Assembly (NCBI GenBank): GCA_017430455.1
Contig: JAFRMX010000002.1
Span: 1-64,000 of the forward strand
Direction: 5' to 3'
Length of the DNA stretch: 64,000 nt
Source of the DNA: Oscillospiraceae bacterium
GTDB lineage: Bacteria; Bacillota; Clostridia; Oscillospirales; Oscillospiraceae
Shown piece after piece: positions 45,271-54,476 of the stretch (position 1 is its first letter; each line of letters starts with the position of its first letter). Position numbers and translations under genes: made by a program. The notes beneath the pieces were generated by a model that saw only the letters and a program-made list of their open reading frames with translations, made no database searches and had not been told where the DNA came from.

Positions 45271-46302
45271 ATGAGTCTGTTTACCGATAAAACTCTTCTC
45301 ATTACAGGCGGCACCGGGAGTTTCGGGAATGCAGTATTAAGGCGTTTTCTGACCACAGATATTGGTCAGATCCGAATATTCTCCAGAGACGAGAAAAAAC
45401 AGGATGATATGCGGCATGAGTATCAGCTTAAGTATCCGGAATACGCGGAAAAAATAAAATTCTATATAGGCGATGTCAGAGACTTGAGCTCTATCAAAGG
45501 AGCAATATACGGGGTCGACTATATATTTCATGCTGCAGCATTAAAACAGGTCCCGTCATGCGAATTTTTCCCGATGGAAGCCGTTAGGACCAATGTCATA
45601 GGGACAGATAATCTACTCTCAGCTGCTATAGAGGCCGGAGTAAGAGCAGTGATCTGTCTCTCTACGGACAAAGCCGCTTATCCTGTCAACGCTATGGGAA
45701 CTTCAAAGGCTATGATGGAAAAGGTGGTAGTAGCCAAATCAAGAACTGTAGACCCTGAACGAACAAAGATATGCTGTACGCGTTACGGCAATGTAATGTG
45801 TTCAAGAGGAAGCGTTATTCCGTTGTGGATAGATCAGATAAAAAAGGGTGAACCGATAACCGTTACTGACCCGAATATGACAAGATTCATAATGTCTCTG
45901 GATGAAGCTGTTGATCTTGTCCTATTCGCTTTTGAGCACGGAACTTCAGGAGATATTCTCGTTCAGAAATCTCCGGCATGTACTATCGGTACCCAGGCCA
46001 AAGCTGTTGCACAGCTCTTTGGCGGAAGTGAAGATAATATTAAAGTTATCGGTGTCCGTCACGGTGAAAAAATGTATGAAACTCTTCTCACCAATGAAGA
46101 ATGCTCAAGAGCCGTGGATATGGGAAGATTTTACAGAGTTCCGTGTGATAAGCGGGATCTGAATTACGATAATTATTTTACTGTTGGAAATACGGAACGT
46201 ACAAAGCTATCGGAGTTTAATTCAAACAACACAGAAATGCTTGATGTTGAGCAGGTGAAGGCCAAACTTATGGAGCTTGAATATATCAGGGAGCAGCTTT
46301 GA
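45271..46302 (+). CDS. capE: UDP-N-acetylglucosamine 4,6-dehydratase/5-epimerase (CapE type)
   Basis: 343 residues. A short-chain dehydrogenase fold with TGGTGSFGNAV (NAD binding) and the CapE/PseB family features: CLSTDKAAYPVNAMGTSKAMMEK. It converts UDP-GlcNAc to the 4-keto-6-deoxy-L-arabino-type intermediate by 4,6-dehydration with C5 inversion. The next two genes complete the route to UDP-N-acetyl-L-fucosamine, which favours CapE/WbjB over flagellar PseB. SD AAGGAGG. The stop overlaps capF. Confidence 0.92.
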   Translation: MSLFTDKTLLITGGTGSFGNAVLRRFLTTDIGQIRIFSRDEKKQDDMRHEYQLKYPEYAEKIKFYIGDVRDLSSIKGAIYGVDYIFHAAALKQVPSCEFFPMEAVRTNVIGTDNLLSAAIEAGVRAVICLSTDKAAYPVNAMGTSKAMMEKVVVAKSRTVDPERTKICCTRYGNVMCSRGSVIPLWIDQIKKGEPITVTDPNMTRFIMSLDEAVDLVLFAFEHGTSGDILVQKSPACTIGTQAKAVAQLFGGSEDNIKVIGVRHGEKMYETLLTNEECSRAVDMGRFYRVPCDKRDLNYDNYFTVGNTERTKLSEFNSNNTEMLDVEQVKAKLMELEYIREQL

Positions 46303-47468
46303 ATATACTTGTTACCGGGGCAAACGGATTTTTGGGCAAGAATCTCTGCTGTGCCCTTGAAAATTTAAAAAACGGAAATGACAGAACAAGGCCGGATCTA
46401 CATATTTCGGAAATATACAGATATGGAAGGAATACCGGAGCCGATAAGCTTTGGGATTTTTGCAGCAAAGCAGATTTTGTATTCAATCTTGCGGGAGTCA
46501 ACCGGCCGAAAGAGAATGCTGAATTTATGCAAGGAAACTTTGGCTTTGCAGAGACGCTTCTCGGTGTACTGAAGGAATGCGGAAATAAATGCCCTGTCAT
46601 GCTCTCAAGCAGTATTCAGGCATCACTTGAAGGAAGATTTGCTGATTCGGAATACGGGAAATCGAAACTTGCAGGGGAGAAGCTGTTTTTTTCTTATGAA
46701 AAAGAGACCGGTGCAAAGGTTTTTGTATACAGATTCCCAAATCTCTTCGGCAAATGGTGTAAACCAAATTATAACAGTGCAGTAGCAACATTCTGCCATA
46801 ATAAGGCAAACGGTCATCCTATAACAGTGAACGATCCGGAGACAGAGCTCGAGCTTGCCTATATCGATGATGTGGTTACAGAACTCCTTGATATACTTGA
46901 AGACCCGACTAAGGGACACAGGACAGGAGAGTATTATTCAATTCCGATAGTATACAGGGTGAAACTTGGGGAAATAGCAGATCTTCTTGACAGCTTTGTA
47001 GCCGTTCCACAGACGGGAATCATACCTGAACTGCCTTTCGGATCGTTTGAAAAGAAACTCTATTCCGCCTATCTCTCGTACCTTCCGGAGAGTAAAGTGA
47101 AATATCCGCTTAAAATGAAAGAGGATTCCAGAGGAAGTTTTACGGAAATATTGAAGACAGTCTCCTCCGGACAGTTTTCTGTAAATATTACAAGGCCCGG
47201 GGTTACAAAAGGGCAGCATTGGCATAATTCCAAATGGGAACTGTTTATAGTAGTATCTGGCAAAGCCCTTATCCGCGAGCGAAGGATAGGCTCGGATGAA
47301 ATAATGGAGTTTGAGGTTTCAGGGGATAGAATTGAAGCGGTTCATATGATTCCGGGATATACACATGAACTGATCAATCTGAGTGACAGTGAAGATCTTG
47401 TTACGCTGATGTGGGCAAATGAGATATTCGATCCCTCACATCCGGACACATTTCATGAGGAGGTATGA
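46299..47468 (+). CDS. capF: UDP-2-acetamido-2,6-dideoxy-hexulose reductase with cupin domain (CapF)
   Basis: 389 residues, starting at a TTG that overlaps the capE stop (TTGA), with GGGAG upstream. The N-terminal SDR domain has VTGANGFLGKNLC and YGKSKLAGE. The C-terminal cupin (about 270-389) has QHWHNSKWELFIVVSGKALIRER and PGYTHELINL. This bifunctional architecture is specific to CapF/WbjC: cupin 3-epimerisation, then NADPH reduction at C4. It is the second step to UDP-FucNAc. Confidence 0.93.
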   Translation: MNILVTGANGFLGKNLCCALENLKNGNDRTRPDLHISEIYRYGRNTGADKLWDFCSKADFVFNLAGVNRPKENAEFMQGNFGFAETLLGVLKECGNKCPVMLSSSIQASLEGRFADSEYGKSKLAGEKLFFSYEKETGAKVFVYRFPNLFGKWCKPNYNSAVATFCHNKANGHPITVNDPETELELAYIDDVVTELLDILEDPTKGHRTGEYYSIPIVYRVKLGEIADLLDSFVAVPQTGIIPELPFGSFEKKLYSAYLSYLPESKVKYPLKMKEDSRGSFTEILKTVSSGQFSVNITRPGVTKGQHWHNSKWELFIVVSGKALIRERRIGSDEIMEFEVSGDRIEAVHMIPGYTHELINLSDSEDLVTLMWANEIFDPSHPDTFHEEV

Positions 47469-47472
47469 GCAG

Positions 47473-48654
47473 ATGAAAACCGACTATTCGGACATATCAT
47501 TTAAGAATAACGGTGCACTGAAGCTTCTCATTATAATTGGTACAAGGCCGGAAATTATTCGTCTCTCAGCAGTTATCTCAAAGTGCAGGAAATACTTTGA
47601 TTGCCTGCTTGCACATACCGGACAAAATTACGACTACAACTTAAACGGTGTGTTTTTTAAAGATCTTATGCTCGATCCGCCGGATGTGAACATGGATGCA
47701 GTTGGAGAGGATCTGGGAGAGACGATAGGCAATATTATTTCATGTTCATATAAGCTTATGCGCGAAGTGAAGCCGGATGCTTTGCTTATTCTCGGCGATA
47801 CCAATTCCTGCCTGTCTGCAATCCCCGCAAAAAGACTGCATATTCCCATTTTTCATATGGAAGCTGGGAACAGATGTAAAGATGAATGCCTGCCGGAAGA
47901 AACCAACAGGAGAATAGTTGACATAATTTCAGATGTCAATATGGCATATTCAGAACATGCGAGGAAATATCTCCACGAATGCGGACTGCCAAAAGAACGA
48001 TGCTATGTGACGGGTTCTCCTATGGCTGAAGTGCTGGAATCAAGCAGAGAGGCGGTATTATCAAGCAGAATACTTGAAAAGCTCGGGCTCGAGAGAGAGA
48101 AATACATTCTTCTTTCTGCACACAGAGAGGAAAATATAGACACTGATGAGAACTTTTTCTCGCTTTTTAATGCTGTAAACGCTCTTGCTCAAAAATATGA
48201 TATGCCCGTTTTGTATTCTTGCCATCCGAGAAGCCGCAAGCGGTTGGAAAACAGCGGCTTTAAACTGGATGAAAGAGTTGTTATGCATGAGCCGATGGGA
48301 TTTCTGGATTACAATTTCCTTCAGATGAATGCATTTTGTGTTGTTTCGGACAGCGGGACACTTCCGGAGGAAAGCAGTTATTGGACCTCTGCAGGAAAAC
48401 CGTTCCCTGCAGTTTGCATCAGGACGTCCACAGAACGCCCGGAGGCGTTGGATAAGGGCTGTTTCATAATAGCCGGAATATCGGAAAAATCGCTCCTGCA
48501 GGCTGTAGAAACTGCGACAGAAATGCATAATAATGAAGATTTCGGGATACCTGTTCCCGATTATACCGATATAAATGTCAGCTCAAAAGTTGTAAAGATC
48601 ATCCAGTCGTATGTCTATGTAGTTAATAAGTTTGTTTGGAGGAAGACTCAGTAA
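47473..48654 (+). CDS. capG: Non-hydrolysing UDP-N-acetylglucosamine 2-epimerase family (CapG)
   Basis: 393 residues. The start is ATG 47473, 9 nt after AGGAGG at 47458; the frame is open upstream inside capF but without SD. IIGTRPEIIRL, HTGQNYDYN, HMEAGNRC and SAHREENIDT belong to the 2-epimerase fold. In the capEFG context it epimerises C2 of UDP-N-acetyl-L-talosamine to give UDP-N-acetyl-L-fucosamine, a precursor of capsule or O-polysaccharide. Confidence 0.92.
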   Translation: MKTDYSDISFKNNGALKLLIIIGTRPEIIRLSAVISKCRKYFDCLLAHTGQNYDYNLNGVFFKDLMLDPPDVNMDAVGEDLGETIGNIISCSYKLMREVKPDALLILGDTNSCLSAIPAKRLHIPIFHMEAGNRCKDECLPEETNRRIVDIISDVNMAYSEHARKYLHECGLPKERCYVTGSPMAEVLESSREAVLSSRILEKLGLEREKYILLSAHREENIDTDENFFSLFNAVNALAQKYDMPVLYSCHPRSRKRLENSGFKLDERVVMHEPMGFLDYNFLQMNAFCVVSDSGTLPEESSYWTSAGKPFPAVCIRTSTERPEALDKGCFIIAGISEKSLLQAVETATEMHNNEDFGIPVPDYTDINVSSKVVKIIQSYVYVVNKFVWRKTQ

Positions 48655-48657
48655 TAC

Positions 48658-49566
48658 ATGTGGTTCTGGTTTTCGGTATTAGCACTGCTGGCTTGGAGCG
48701 GGAGCGATCTCTTTTCAAAGATCGGCTGCGTGGATGCAAAGGATAAATACAGCCATCTGAAAATGGCTATGGCTGTCGGTATCGTTATGGGCATTCATGC
48801 TGCATATGAGATTTATTTCGGCGGTGTAGAAGTTACTGCAGAAGTATTTATAAAATATCTTCCGGTCTCGGCTCTTTATATACTCTCAATGACTATTGGC
48901 TATCTGGGCCTTCGCTATATAGAGCTTTCCGTTTCATCTCCTATATGCAACAGCAGCGGGGCAATCGTTGCCATTCTTACTATCATTCTCTGCGGAGGTT
49001 TTTCAGAGATCCATCCGGTCGCGCTAATTGCTGTAGCGCTTGTGAGCATTGGCGTAATTGCCTTGGGTTTTGTTGAATCCAACGAAGATGAAGAACTCAG
49101 AGCCGAACGCCAGAGCGAATCCGGACACAAATATGCAAAAAGTGCTCTGGCTCTCATAATTCCCATAATTTACTGCCTTCTGGACGCTCTCGGTACATTC
49201 GCAGACAGCAGGGTCCTTGAGGTGCTTGATGAAGATGCAGCAAACACAGCTTATGAGCTTACATTCTTTCTCGTCGGTATAGTATGTTTTGCATTTCTGC
49301 TGGTTAAGAAGCAAAGATTTACATTCAAAGCTGAACTTCCGAAATACACAGGAGCGGTATTTGAAACGATCGGACAGTTTTTCTATATCTATGCTCTTGC
49401 CGATTCAAGGCATGTAGCATTCGCCGCACCGATTATATCCTCTTACTGTGCAGCATCGGTGGTCTGGAGCCGCTTGTTCCTCAAGGAAAAGCTGTCAAAG
49501 AAGCATTATGCGGCAATCGTTGTGGTAATAGCGGGAGTTATCATTCTTGGAATTCTGGATATATAA
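48658..49566 (+). CDS. EamA/DMT-family transporter
   Basis: 302 residues with ten membrane helices in two EamA repeats separated by an acidic loop (ESNEDEELRAERQSESG). GGAGGAAG lies upstream of the ATG. It follows capG by 3 nt, so it is probably co-transcribed. Its substrate is unknown; some DMT proteins flip lipid-linked sugars, so a role with the FucNAc polymer is possible but not shown. Confidence 0.85.
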   Translation: MWFWFSVLALLAWSGSDLFSKIGCVDAKDKYSHLKMAMAVGIVMGIHAAYEIYFGGVEVTAEVFIKYLPVSALYILSMTIGYLGLRYIELSVSSPICNSSGAIVAILTIILCGGFSEIHPVALIAVALVSIGVIALGFVESNEDEELRAERQSESGHKYAKSALALIIPIIYCLLDALGTFADSRVLEVLDEDAANTAYELTFFLVGIVCFAFLLVKKQRFTFKAELPKYTGAVFETIGQFFYIYALADSRHVAFAAPIISSYCAASVVWSRLFLKEKLSKKHYAAIVVVIAGVIILGILDI

Positions 49567-49591
49567 ACTGTAAACCGGAAGGAGATACTTT

Positions 49592-50299
49592 ATGAATTAT
49601 AAAAGAGTATTATTAAAAGTAAGCGGGGAGGCTCTTGCCGGAGCTAAAAGGAAGGGCTTTGATTTCAGCTTTGTAAAGGATGTCTGCAGGGTAATAAAAG
49701 AATGTACCGAAGAGGGAGTTCAGATCGGTATAGTCATCGGAGGCGGGAATTTCTGGCGCGGTGTAAAAGACGGGGGCGGAAACGTGGAAAGAGTCAGCGC
49801 GGACCGAATGGGAATGCTCGCAACCTGCATGAACTGCCTCGCGGTAGCCGATGTTTTCAGGCAAATCGGATGCAAGGCGAAGGTCCAGACATCTGTGGAT
49901 ATCCAGGGAGTAGGTGAGCGTTACTCTACTGAAAAAACAATACAGTATATGGAAGAAGGAAATGTTGTCCTCTTTGCGGGAGGTACCGGCATGCCTTTCT
50001 TTTCGACGGATACCGCTGCCACTCTGAGAGCAGCAGAAATACATGCAGATGCCATTTTACTTGCCAAAAATGTTGATGGTGTCTACAACGATGATCCGGT
50101 AAAAAATCCTAATGCTGTAAGGTATGATGATATCAGCTATGACGAAGTGTTGGCACAGAGACTTGCAGTCATGGATTCAACAGCTACCTCGATGGCAATG
50201 GACAACGATATACCTGTTATAGTTTTTGCACTGGCTGATCCCCGGAATATTAAGAGGGTACTTGCAGGTGAGAAGACAGGCACCTGTGTTCATGCGTGA
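49592..50299 (+). CDS. pyrH: UMP kinase
   Basis: 235 residues. It phosphorylates UMP to UDP. The amino acid kinase fold is shown by RVLLKVSGEALAG, IGIVIGGGNFWRG and FAGGTGMPFFSTDTAATLRAAE. SD GGAGATAC. It is followed by frr, the usual pyrH-frr order, though rpsB-tsf are not upstream here. Confidence 0.97.
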   Translation: MNYKRVLLKVSGEALAGAKRKGFDFSFVKDVCRVIKECTEEGVQIGIVIGGGNFWRGVKDGGGNVERVSADRMGMLATCMNCLAVADVFRQIGCKAKVQTSVDIQGVGERYSTEKTIQYMEEGNVVLFAGGTGMPFFSTDTAATLRAAEIHADAILLAKNVDGVYNDDPVKNPNAVRYDDISYDEVLAQRLAVMDSTATSMAMDNDIPVIVFALADPRNIKRVLAGEKTGTCVHA

Positions 50300-50342
50300 A
50301 AAGAAGATAATATATAAAAAAGATATATAGGAGGAAAATTCA

Positions 50343-50894
50343 ATGTCTGATTATCCTGAATTCGAAAACAAAATGAAGAAGACCTGTGACGCACTGACAT
50401 CCCAACTGGCCACGATTAGGGCAGGACGTGCCAATGCATCTGTTCTGGATCAAATCCAGGTGGATTATTATGGCGTTCCGACTCCCATCAACCAGATGGC
50501 CTCGATTGCTACTCCGGATCCCAGATCACTTCTTATTCAGCCTTGGGACGCGTCTGCACTCAAGAGTATCGAAAAAGCTATACTGACATCTGAGTTGGGA
50601 ATCAATCCCCAGAATGACGGAAGAATGATCCGTCTGGTATTTCCTCCTCTTACGGAAGAGAGAAGAAAAGATCTTGTTAAACAGACAAAAAAATACGGAG
50701 AAGAGTCCAAAGTCGCTATCAGAAATATCCGCAGAGATGCGATGGAAAAAATGAAAAAACAGCAGAAAGCTTCGGAAATAACCGAGGATGACTACAAGAT
50801 CGCAGATAAGGATATTCAAAAGCTGACGGATGACTATATCAAGGAAATAGATAAGATAATAGCGTCCAAGGAAAAAGAACTCACAGATATTTGA
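50343..50894 (+). CDS. frr: Ribosome recycling factor
   Basis: 183 residues, family length 185. With EF-G it splits the post-termination ribosome. TIRAGRANASVLDQIQVDYYG and IRNIRRDAMEKMKKQ are diagnostic. SD AGGAGGAAAA. The MFS gene follows after 34 nt. Confidence 0.97.
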   Translation: MSDYPEFENKMKKTCDALTSQLATIRAGRANASVLDQIQVDYYGVPTPINQMASIATPDPRSLLIQPWDASALKSIEKAILTSELGINPQNDGRMIRLVFPPLTEERRKDLVKQTKKYGEESKVAIRNIRRDAMEKMKKQQKASEITEDDYKIADKDIQKLTDDYIKEIDKIIASKEKELTDI

Positions 50895-50928
50895 TTTAAG
50901 AAATAATCATATTGCGGAGAAATAATTA

Positions 50929-52335
50929 ATGACAGAATCCAATATTGCCAGAACGAGCGGAATAAGGCTTAAAGATAAGATCGGTTATGCATTCGGGGAT
51001 CTCGCATCGTGCCTTGTTTTCGGTTTGACGCAGAGCGTTCTGAACAAATACTACACTGATGTACTTGAGATAAGTGTCCTTCATGTAATGATTATGACTA
51101 TCATTGCGCGTATTTGGGACGCGATCAATGATCCGATCTGGGGCCGAATAATTGACAGAGCCAAAGTCGGCAAAGACGGGCGCTATCGCAGATGGATAAA
51201 GGTATTCTCATTGCCTGTTGCTTTGGCCGCGGTACTGATGTTCCTGGATGTCAGGGGAATGGTTCCTGCAGGAAGACTCGCGTGGATATATATCACTTAT
51301 ATTCTGTTCGGAATGCTGTATACCTGTATCAATATCCCATACGGCTCACTTGCTCAGGTAATTACGTCGGATGACAAAGAGAGATCCTCGCTTTCGGTTT
51401 TCCGCTCAATAGGATCAACTTTCGGCGCAATGCCCGCCATGGTGCTGGCTTCTGTCTGCTATGTTACTCTGGCTGACGGAACGAAGCAGATGGACTATAA
51501 AAAGGTGTTTATCGGCGTCTGTTTCATAGCGGCACTTTCTGTCATTTTTTACCTGCTCTGCTACAGACTTTCCAAAGAGCGCGTTGAATCAAAGCCTGAA
51601 CCAGCAAAAAAAGGCGCTTCTTCAGAAGTAATTAAAGCTCTCCTGAAAAGCCGCCCATTTATGGCTGTATGCCTTGCCAGTATGCTCTATCTTGCAGCGC
51701 AGATGTTCGGTCAGGGGTACAATACGTATCTTTTCCATTATTATTTTGAAAAACCGGGACTTACGATGCTGCCGACAGTCTTCCAGTATTTGCCTGTTGC
51801 AGTTGTCATGTTTTTCGCCACAAAACTCGGCAATAAGTTTGGACGCAAAGAGGTGTGCTCATTTGGCATGCTGATAGCTGCAGTCTTCTATATCATCCTT
51901 TTCCTCCTCTCACTGATGGGAGTAACAAGTGTTTGGCTTTACCTGCTTGCGAATCTCATGGCAGGTATCGGAACTGCATTCCTTTTCCTTTTAGTTTGGG
52001 TCCTGGCGACAGATGCCATAGATTATAACCGTGTAACATACGGACTCAAGGATGAAGCTACAAGCTACGCTTTTTACTCGTTCATGAGAAAGCTCGGACA
52101 GACAGTAGCAACTGTGCTGATAAATGTGCCTCTGCTAAGGATCGGCTACAACGGAAGCGAATTAAAAACAGAGGGCCTCAGTGCTTCGGCCCTCAAGACA
52201 ATGTATAATTATTCTGTTATGATCCCGGCTGTGTTGTTCCTGCTTGTATTTATACTCTTAAAGTTTGTGTATCCTCTTGATAAAAAGCGTATAGATAAAC
52301 TCCAGGAAGAAAAAGAGGCCAGCCTTGCAAATTAA
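50929..52335 (+). CDS. GPH-family (MelB-like) sugar:cation symporter, sulfoquinovose importer candidate
   Basis: 468 residues, twelve membrane helices. The start LKDKIGYAFGDLASCLVFGLTQ and the DAINDPIWGRIIDRA loop are GPH features. The E. coli sulfoquinovose transporters YihO/YihP belong to the same family. It lies at the edge of the sulfoquinovose cluster, convergent with the ROK gene (stops overlap by 4 nt). It has no operator site of its own and may be read from pyrH-frr. The substrate is inferred from context; melibiose or glucuronide uptake remain possible. Confidence 0.85.
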   Translation: MTESNIARTSGIRLKDKIGYAFGDLASCLVFGLTQSVLNKYYTDVLEISVLHVMIMTIIARIWDAINDPIWGRIIDRAKVGKDGRYRRWIKVFSLPVALAAVLMFLDVRGMVPAGRLAWIYITYILFGMLYTCINIPYGSLAQVITSDDKERSSLSVFRSIGSTFGAMPAMVLASVCYVTLADGTKQMDYKKVFIGVCFIAALSVIFYLLCYRLSKERVESKPEPAKKGASSEVIKALLKSRPFMAVCLASMLYLAAQMFGQGYNTYLFHYYFEKPGLTMLPTVFQYLPVAVVMFFATKLGNKFGRKEVCSFGMLIAAVFYIILFLLSLMGVTSVWLYLLANLMAGIGTAFLFLLVWVLATDAIDYNRVTYGLKDEATSYAFYSFMRKLGQTVATVLINVPLLRIGYNGSELKTEGLSASALKTMYNYSVMIPAVLFLLVFILLKFVYPLDKKRIDKLQEEKEASLAN

Positions 52336-53549
52336 AGGCCGCCCTCATCTATAAATTTCTGAATAACCAGAAGTCCCGCCGCTGCATCTTCGAGTTTGAG
52401 GTTGCAGCGGCTCTTTTCTACACTTACATCATGACCGCTGTCGACGCCTTCCCGCATTTCAGCTATAAAATGATCCAGGAAATAAGCATTCTCGAACAAA
52501 TGACCATAGAGCACTATCTTTTCCGGGTCAATAATATATATTACGGATTTCAGTGCCTGGGCAAGCGCTGTAATGGATCTTCCTACGATTGAAGCTGTCG
52601 CTCTTTCTCCTCCAGCTGCGGAATCTAGAACATCCTGAAGAGACATATCATCAATTTCTCGGCCTGCCATACGTTTATACAGCAGCGGAGTATTATCCTC
52701 GGAAAATGCTGCTTTGGCGTCGTCCAGGATAGCACTTGGAGAGGCTATGGTTTCAAGGCATCCGCTTTTGCCGCAGGAACATGGCTTTCCGCCTTTTCTT
52801 ATTATTGGGATATGCCCTATCTCACTGCATTGGGCGCTTCCGCCGTGCCATATTCTGGAGTCTACCGAAAGAGCGGCACCTATGCCGTATTCACATCTGA
52901 GAAAAAACTGAGAACTGATCTCTTTATCCTTGGAGAAAAACAAGTGGGCAGAGAAAAGAGACCTGACATTATTATCTGATACTACTTTGATGCCCGTCAG
53001 CTTTTCTGCTTCATCCGCTATCGGGTAATCATACTCTTTAAGCGCTCCGAAGCTGTTTTTGAGTATTCTTCCGTTTTCGGATACCTGACCTCTCAAAGCA
53101 AGACCTGTGCCTATGATCTTATCCCGTGGGATACCGCTTCGGTCGCTGAGTTCAAGAAGGCGTTTGCAGAGCGCAGACATGGTCTCGTTTGCTGGAGCAT
53201 TGGAGGGCAGAACCGCGTTTTCGGAAAATATAACGGTTCCTTCCAGGTTTACAGCAGAAAGGACGGCGAGCTCCTTATTTAAGAAAATACCGAGTGCAAA
53301 ACGGGAAAAAGGGTCGGTCTTCAGGAGTATCTCACGCCTGCCGGCACCCCCGCTGAAAACAGCTTCTCCCTCACGCAGAAGACCTTCTTCTATCATCTCA
53401 CCGGTTATTTTTGTGATAGCTGCCGGAGTGAGACCAATGGAAGCAGCCAGCTTTTTGCGTGAAATCGCGCCGTTTTCATGCAGAACACGCAAAACCGCAC
53501 TTCGGTTGGTGCGTTTCACATCTGTCATATTGTCGCCCTGTTTAGCCAT
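52332..53549 (-). CDS. ROK-family transcriptional regulator
   Basis: 405 residues. An N-terminal winged helix (about 10-70, RKKLAASIGLTPAAITKITGEMI) precedes the ROK sugar-binding/kinase-like domain, with the zinc motif CSCGKSGCLET and GTGLALRG. NagC/XylR-type ROK repressors bind AT-rich palindromes and respond to a sugar or sugar phosphate. It is the last gene of the minus-strand operon with the transketolase, so it probably regulates the cluster and itself. SD GGAGG 9 nt upstream. The inducer is likely sulfoquinovose or a pathway intermediate (inference). Confidence 0.92.
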   Translation of the reverse strand: MAKQGDNMTDVKRTNRSAVLRVLHENGAISRKKLAASIGLTPAAITKITGEMIEEGLLREGEAVFSGGAGRREILLKTDPFSRFALGIFLNKELAVLSAVNLEGTVIFSENAVLPSNAPANETMSALCKRLLELSDRSGIPRDKIIGTGLALRGQVSENGRILKNSFGALKEYDYPIADEAEKLTGIKVVSDNNVRSLFSAHLFFSKDKEISSQFFLRCEYGIGAALSVDSRIWHGGSAQCSEIGHIPIIRKGGKPCSCGKSGCLETIASPSAILDDAKAAFSEDNTPLLYKRMAGREIDDMSLQDVLDSAAGGERATASIVGRSITALAQALKSVIYIIDPEKIVLYGHLFENAYFLDHFIAEMREGVDSGHDVSVEKSRCNLKLEDAAAGLLVIQKFIDEGGL

Positions 53550-53582
53550 TTGGCAGCACCTCCGGTGAAAAGATTTTTCAGG

Positions 53583-54476
53583 TTATTTGTTGATTCTGTC
53601 TCTGAGTACTATAACGGAAGCGCCGAGGAGCACTGTTGCAATACCAGCAATTTTGAGGTGCGTCATCTCTTCTCCAAGGAAAAAGATGCCTATAAAAAGA
53701 CTTACAACAGGCATCAGCAGCAGATAAAGCTTGACCTGCCATACTTCATGTATTTTCAGATTCCTATAGTAGAAGAAATATATTCCGGTCTGGCCGAGAC
53801 CGCCGAGAATGACAAGGGGCCAGAAATAAGGGATATTTATAGTTTTCAGGGCTTCAAAATCACCCAGTACTGCTGAAGCAATGCAAAACAGCACCAGCAC
53901 GGTGAAATTGTTATAGTAAGAGATCATGTCTGTACTTGCGCCGTATTTTTCCTGTGCGGACTTGATTATGAATGCGTTGGCAGAAACACAGACTGCACTT
54001 AAGATGAAAAACAGATCGGTAATGTTGAACGTAATACTGCCGAAGCTGATCCCGAGTACAAGCAGGACTCCGAACAGCATAATAAATGTGCCGATCCAGT
54101 CGCTCAAATAGAGCTTTTTTTTGTATATGATGACACTTGCAAGGTTGACCATAAGGACATCTGTTTTCAGCAGCGCGGTTCCGGTACTGAGAGAGCCTTT
54201 TGCATATCCAAGGTTTGCAAACATATCGAGGAGGAAACCGAATACGCCTATAATCAGAAGAATATATGCTGTTTTGCCCTGTCTGAATACTTCCTTCAGA
54301 TTTTTATCTGCAGCAAGCTGCAGAGTCAGAAAGACCAAAGCCGCTGACCGGAGCAGGAAGCCTGCCAGAAAAGCAGAACCTGTTGCCCCGACCACTACTT
54401 TAGAAACAGCGTAGTATATTGACCATGAGATCACCATCCCGGCAATCATCATGGTATTTTTAGTATTTGCACTCAT
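53583..54476 (-). CDS. EamA/DMT-family transporter, sulfonate exporter candidate
   Basis: 297 residues, ten helices in two EamA repeats. It lies between the alcohol dehydrogenase gene (ATGA overlap) and the ROK gene in the sulfoquinovose operon. Fermentative sulfoquinovose pathways must excrete a short sulfonate, so export of the end product is the likely role. That is inference from position only; the sequence shows just the family. Uptake of a sulfonate is the alternative. Confidence 0.82.
   Translation of the reverse strand: MSANTKNTMMIAGMVISWSIYYAVSKVVVGATGSAFLAGFLLRSAALVFLTLQLAADKNLKEVFRQGKTAYILLIIGVFGFLLDMFANLGYAKGSLSTGTALLKTDVLMVNLASVIIYKKKLYLSDWIGTFIMLFGVLLVLGISFGSITFNITDLFFILSAVCVSANAFIIKSAQEKYGASTDMISYYNNFTVLVLFCIASAVLGDFEALKTINIPYFWPLVILGGLGQTGIYFFYYRNLKIHEVWQVKLYLLLMPVVSLFIGIFFLGEEMTHLKIAGIATVLLGASVIVLRDRINK

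Noticed and set aside
49592..50894. pyrH-frr as part of the sulfoquinovose cluster
   Set aside because: They are housekeeping genes in their usual order; only possible read-through into the GPH gene connects them.
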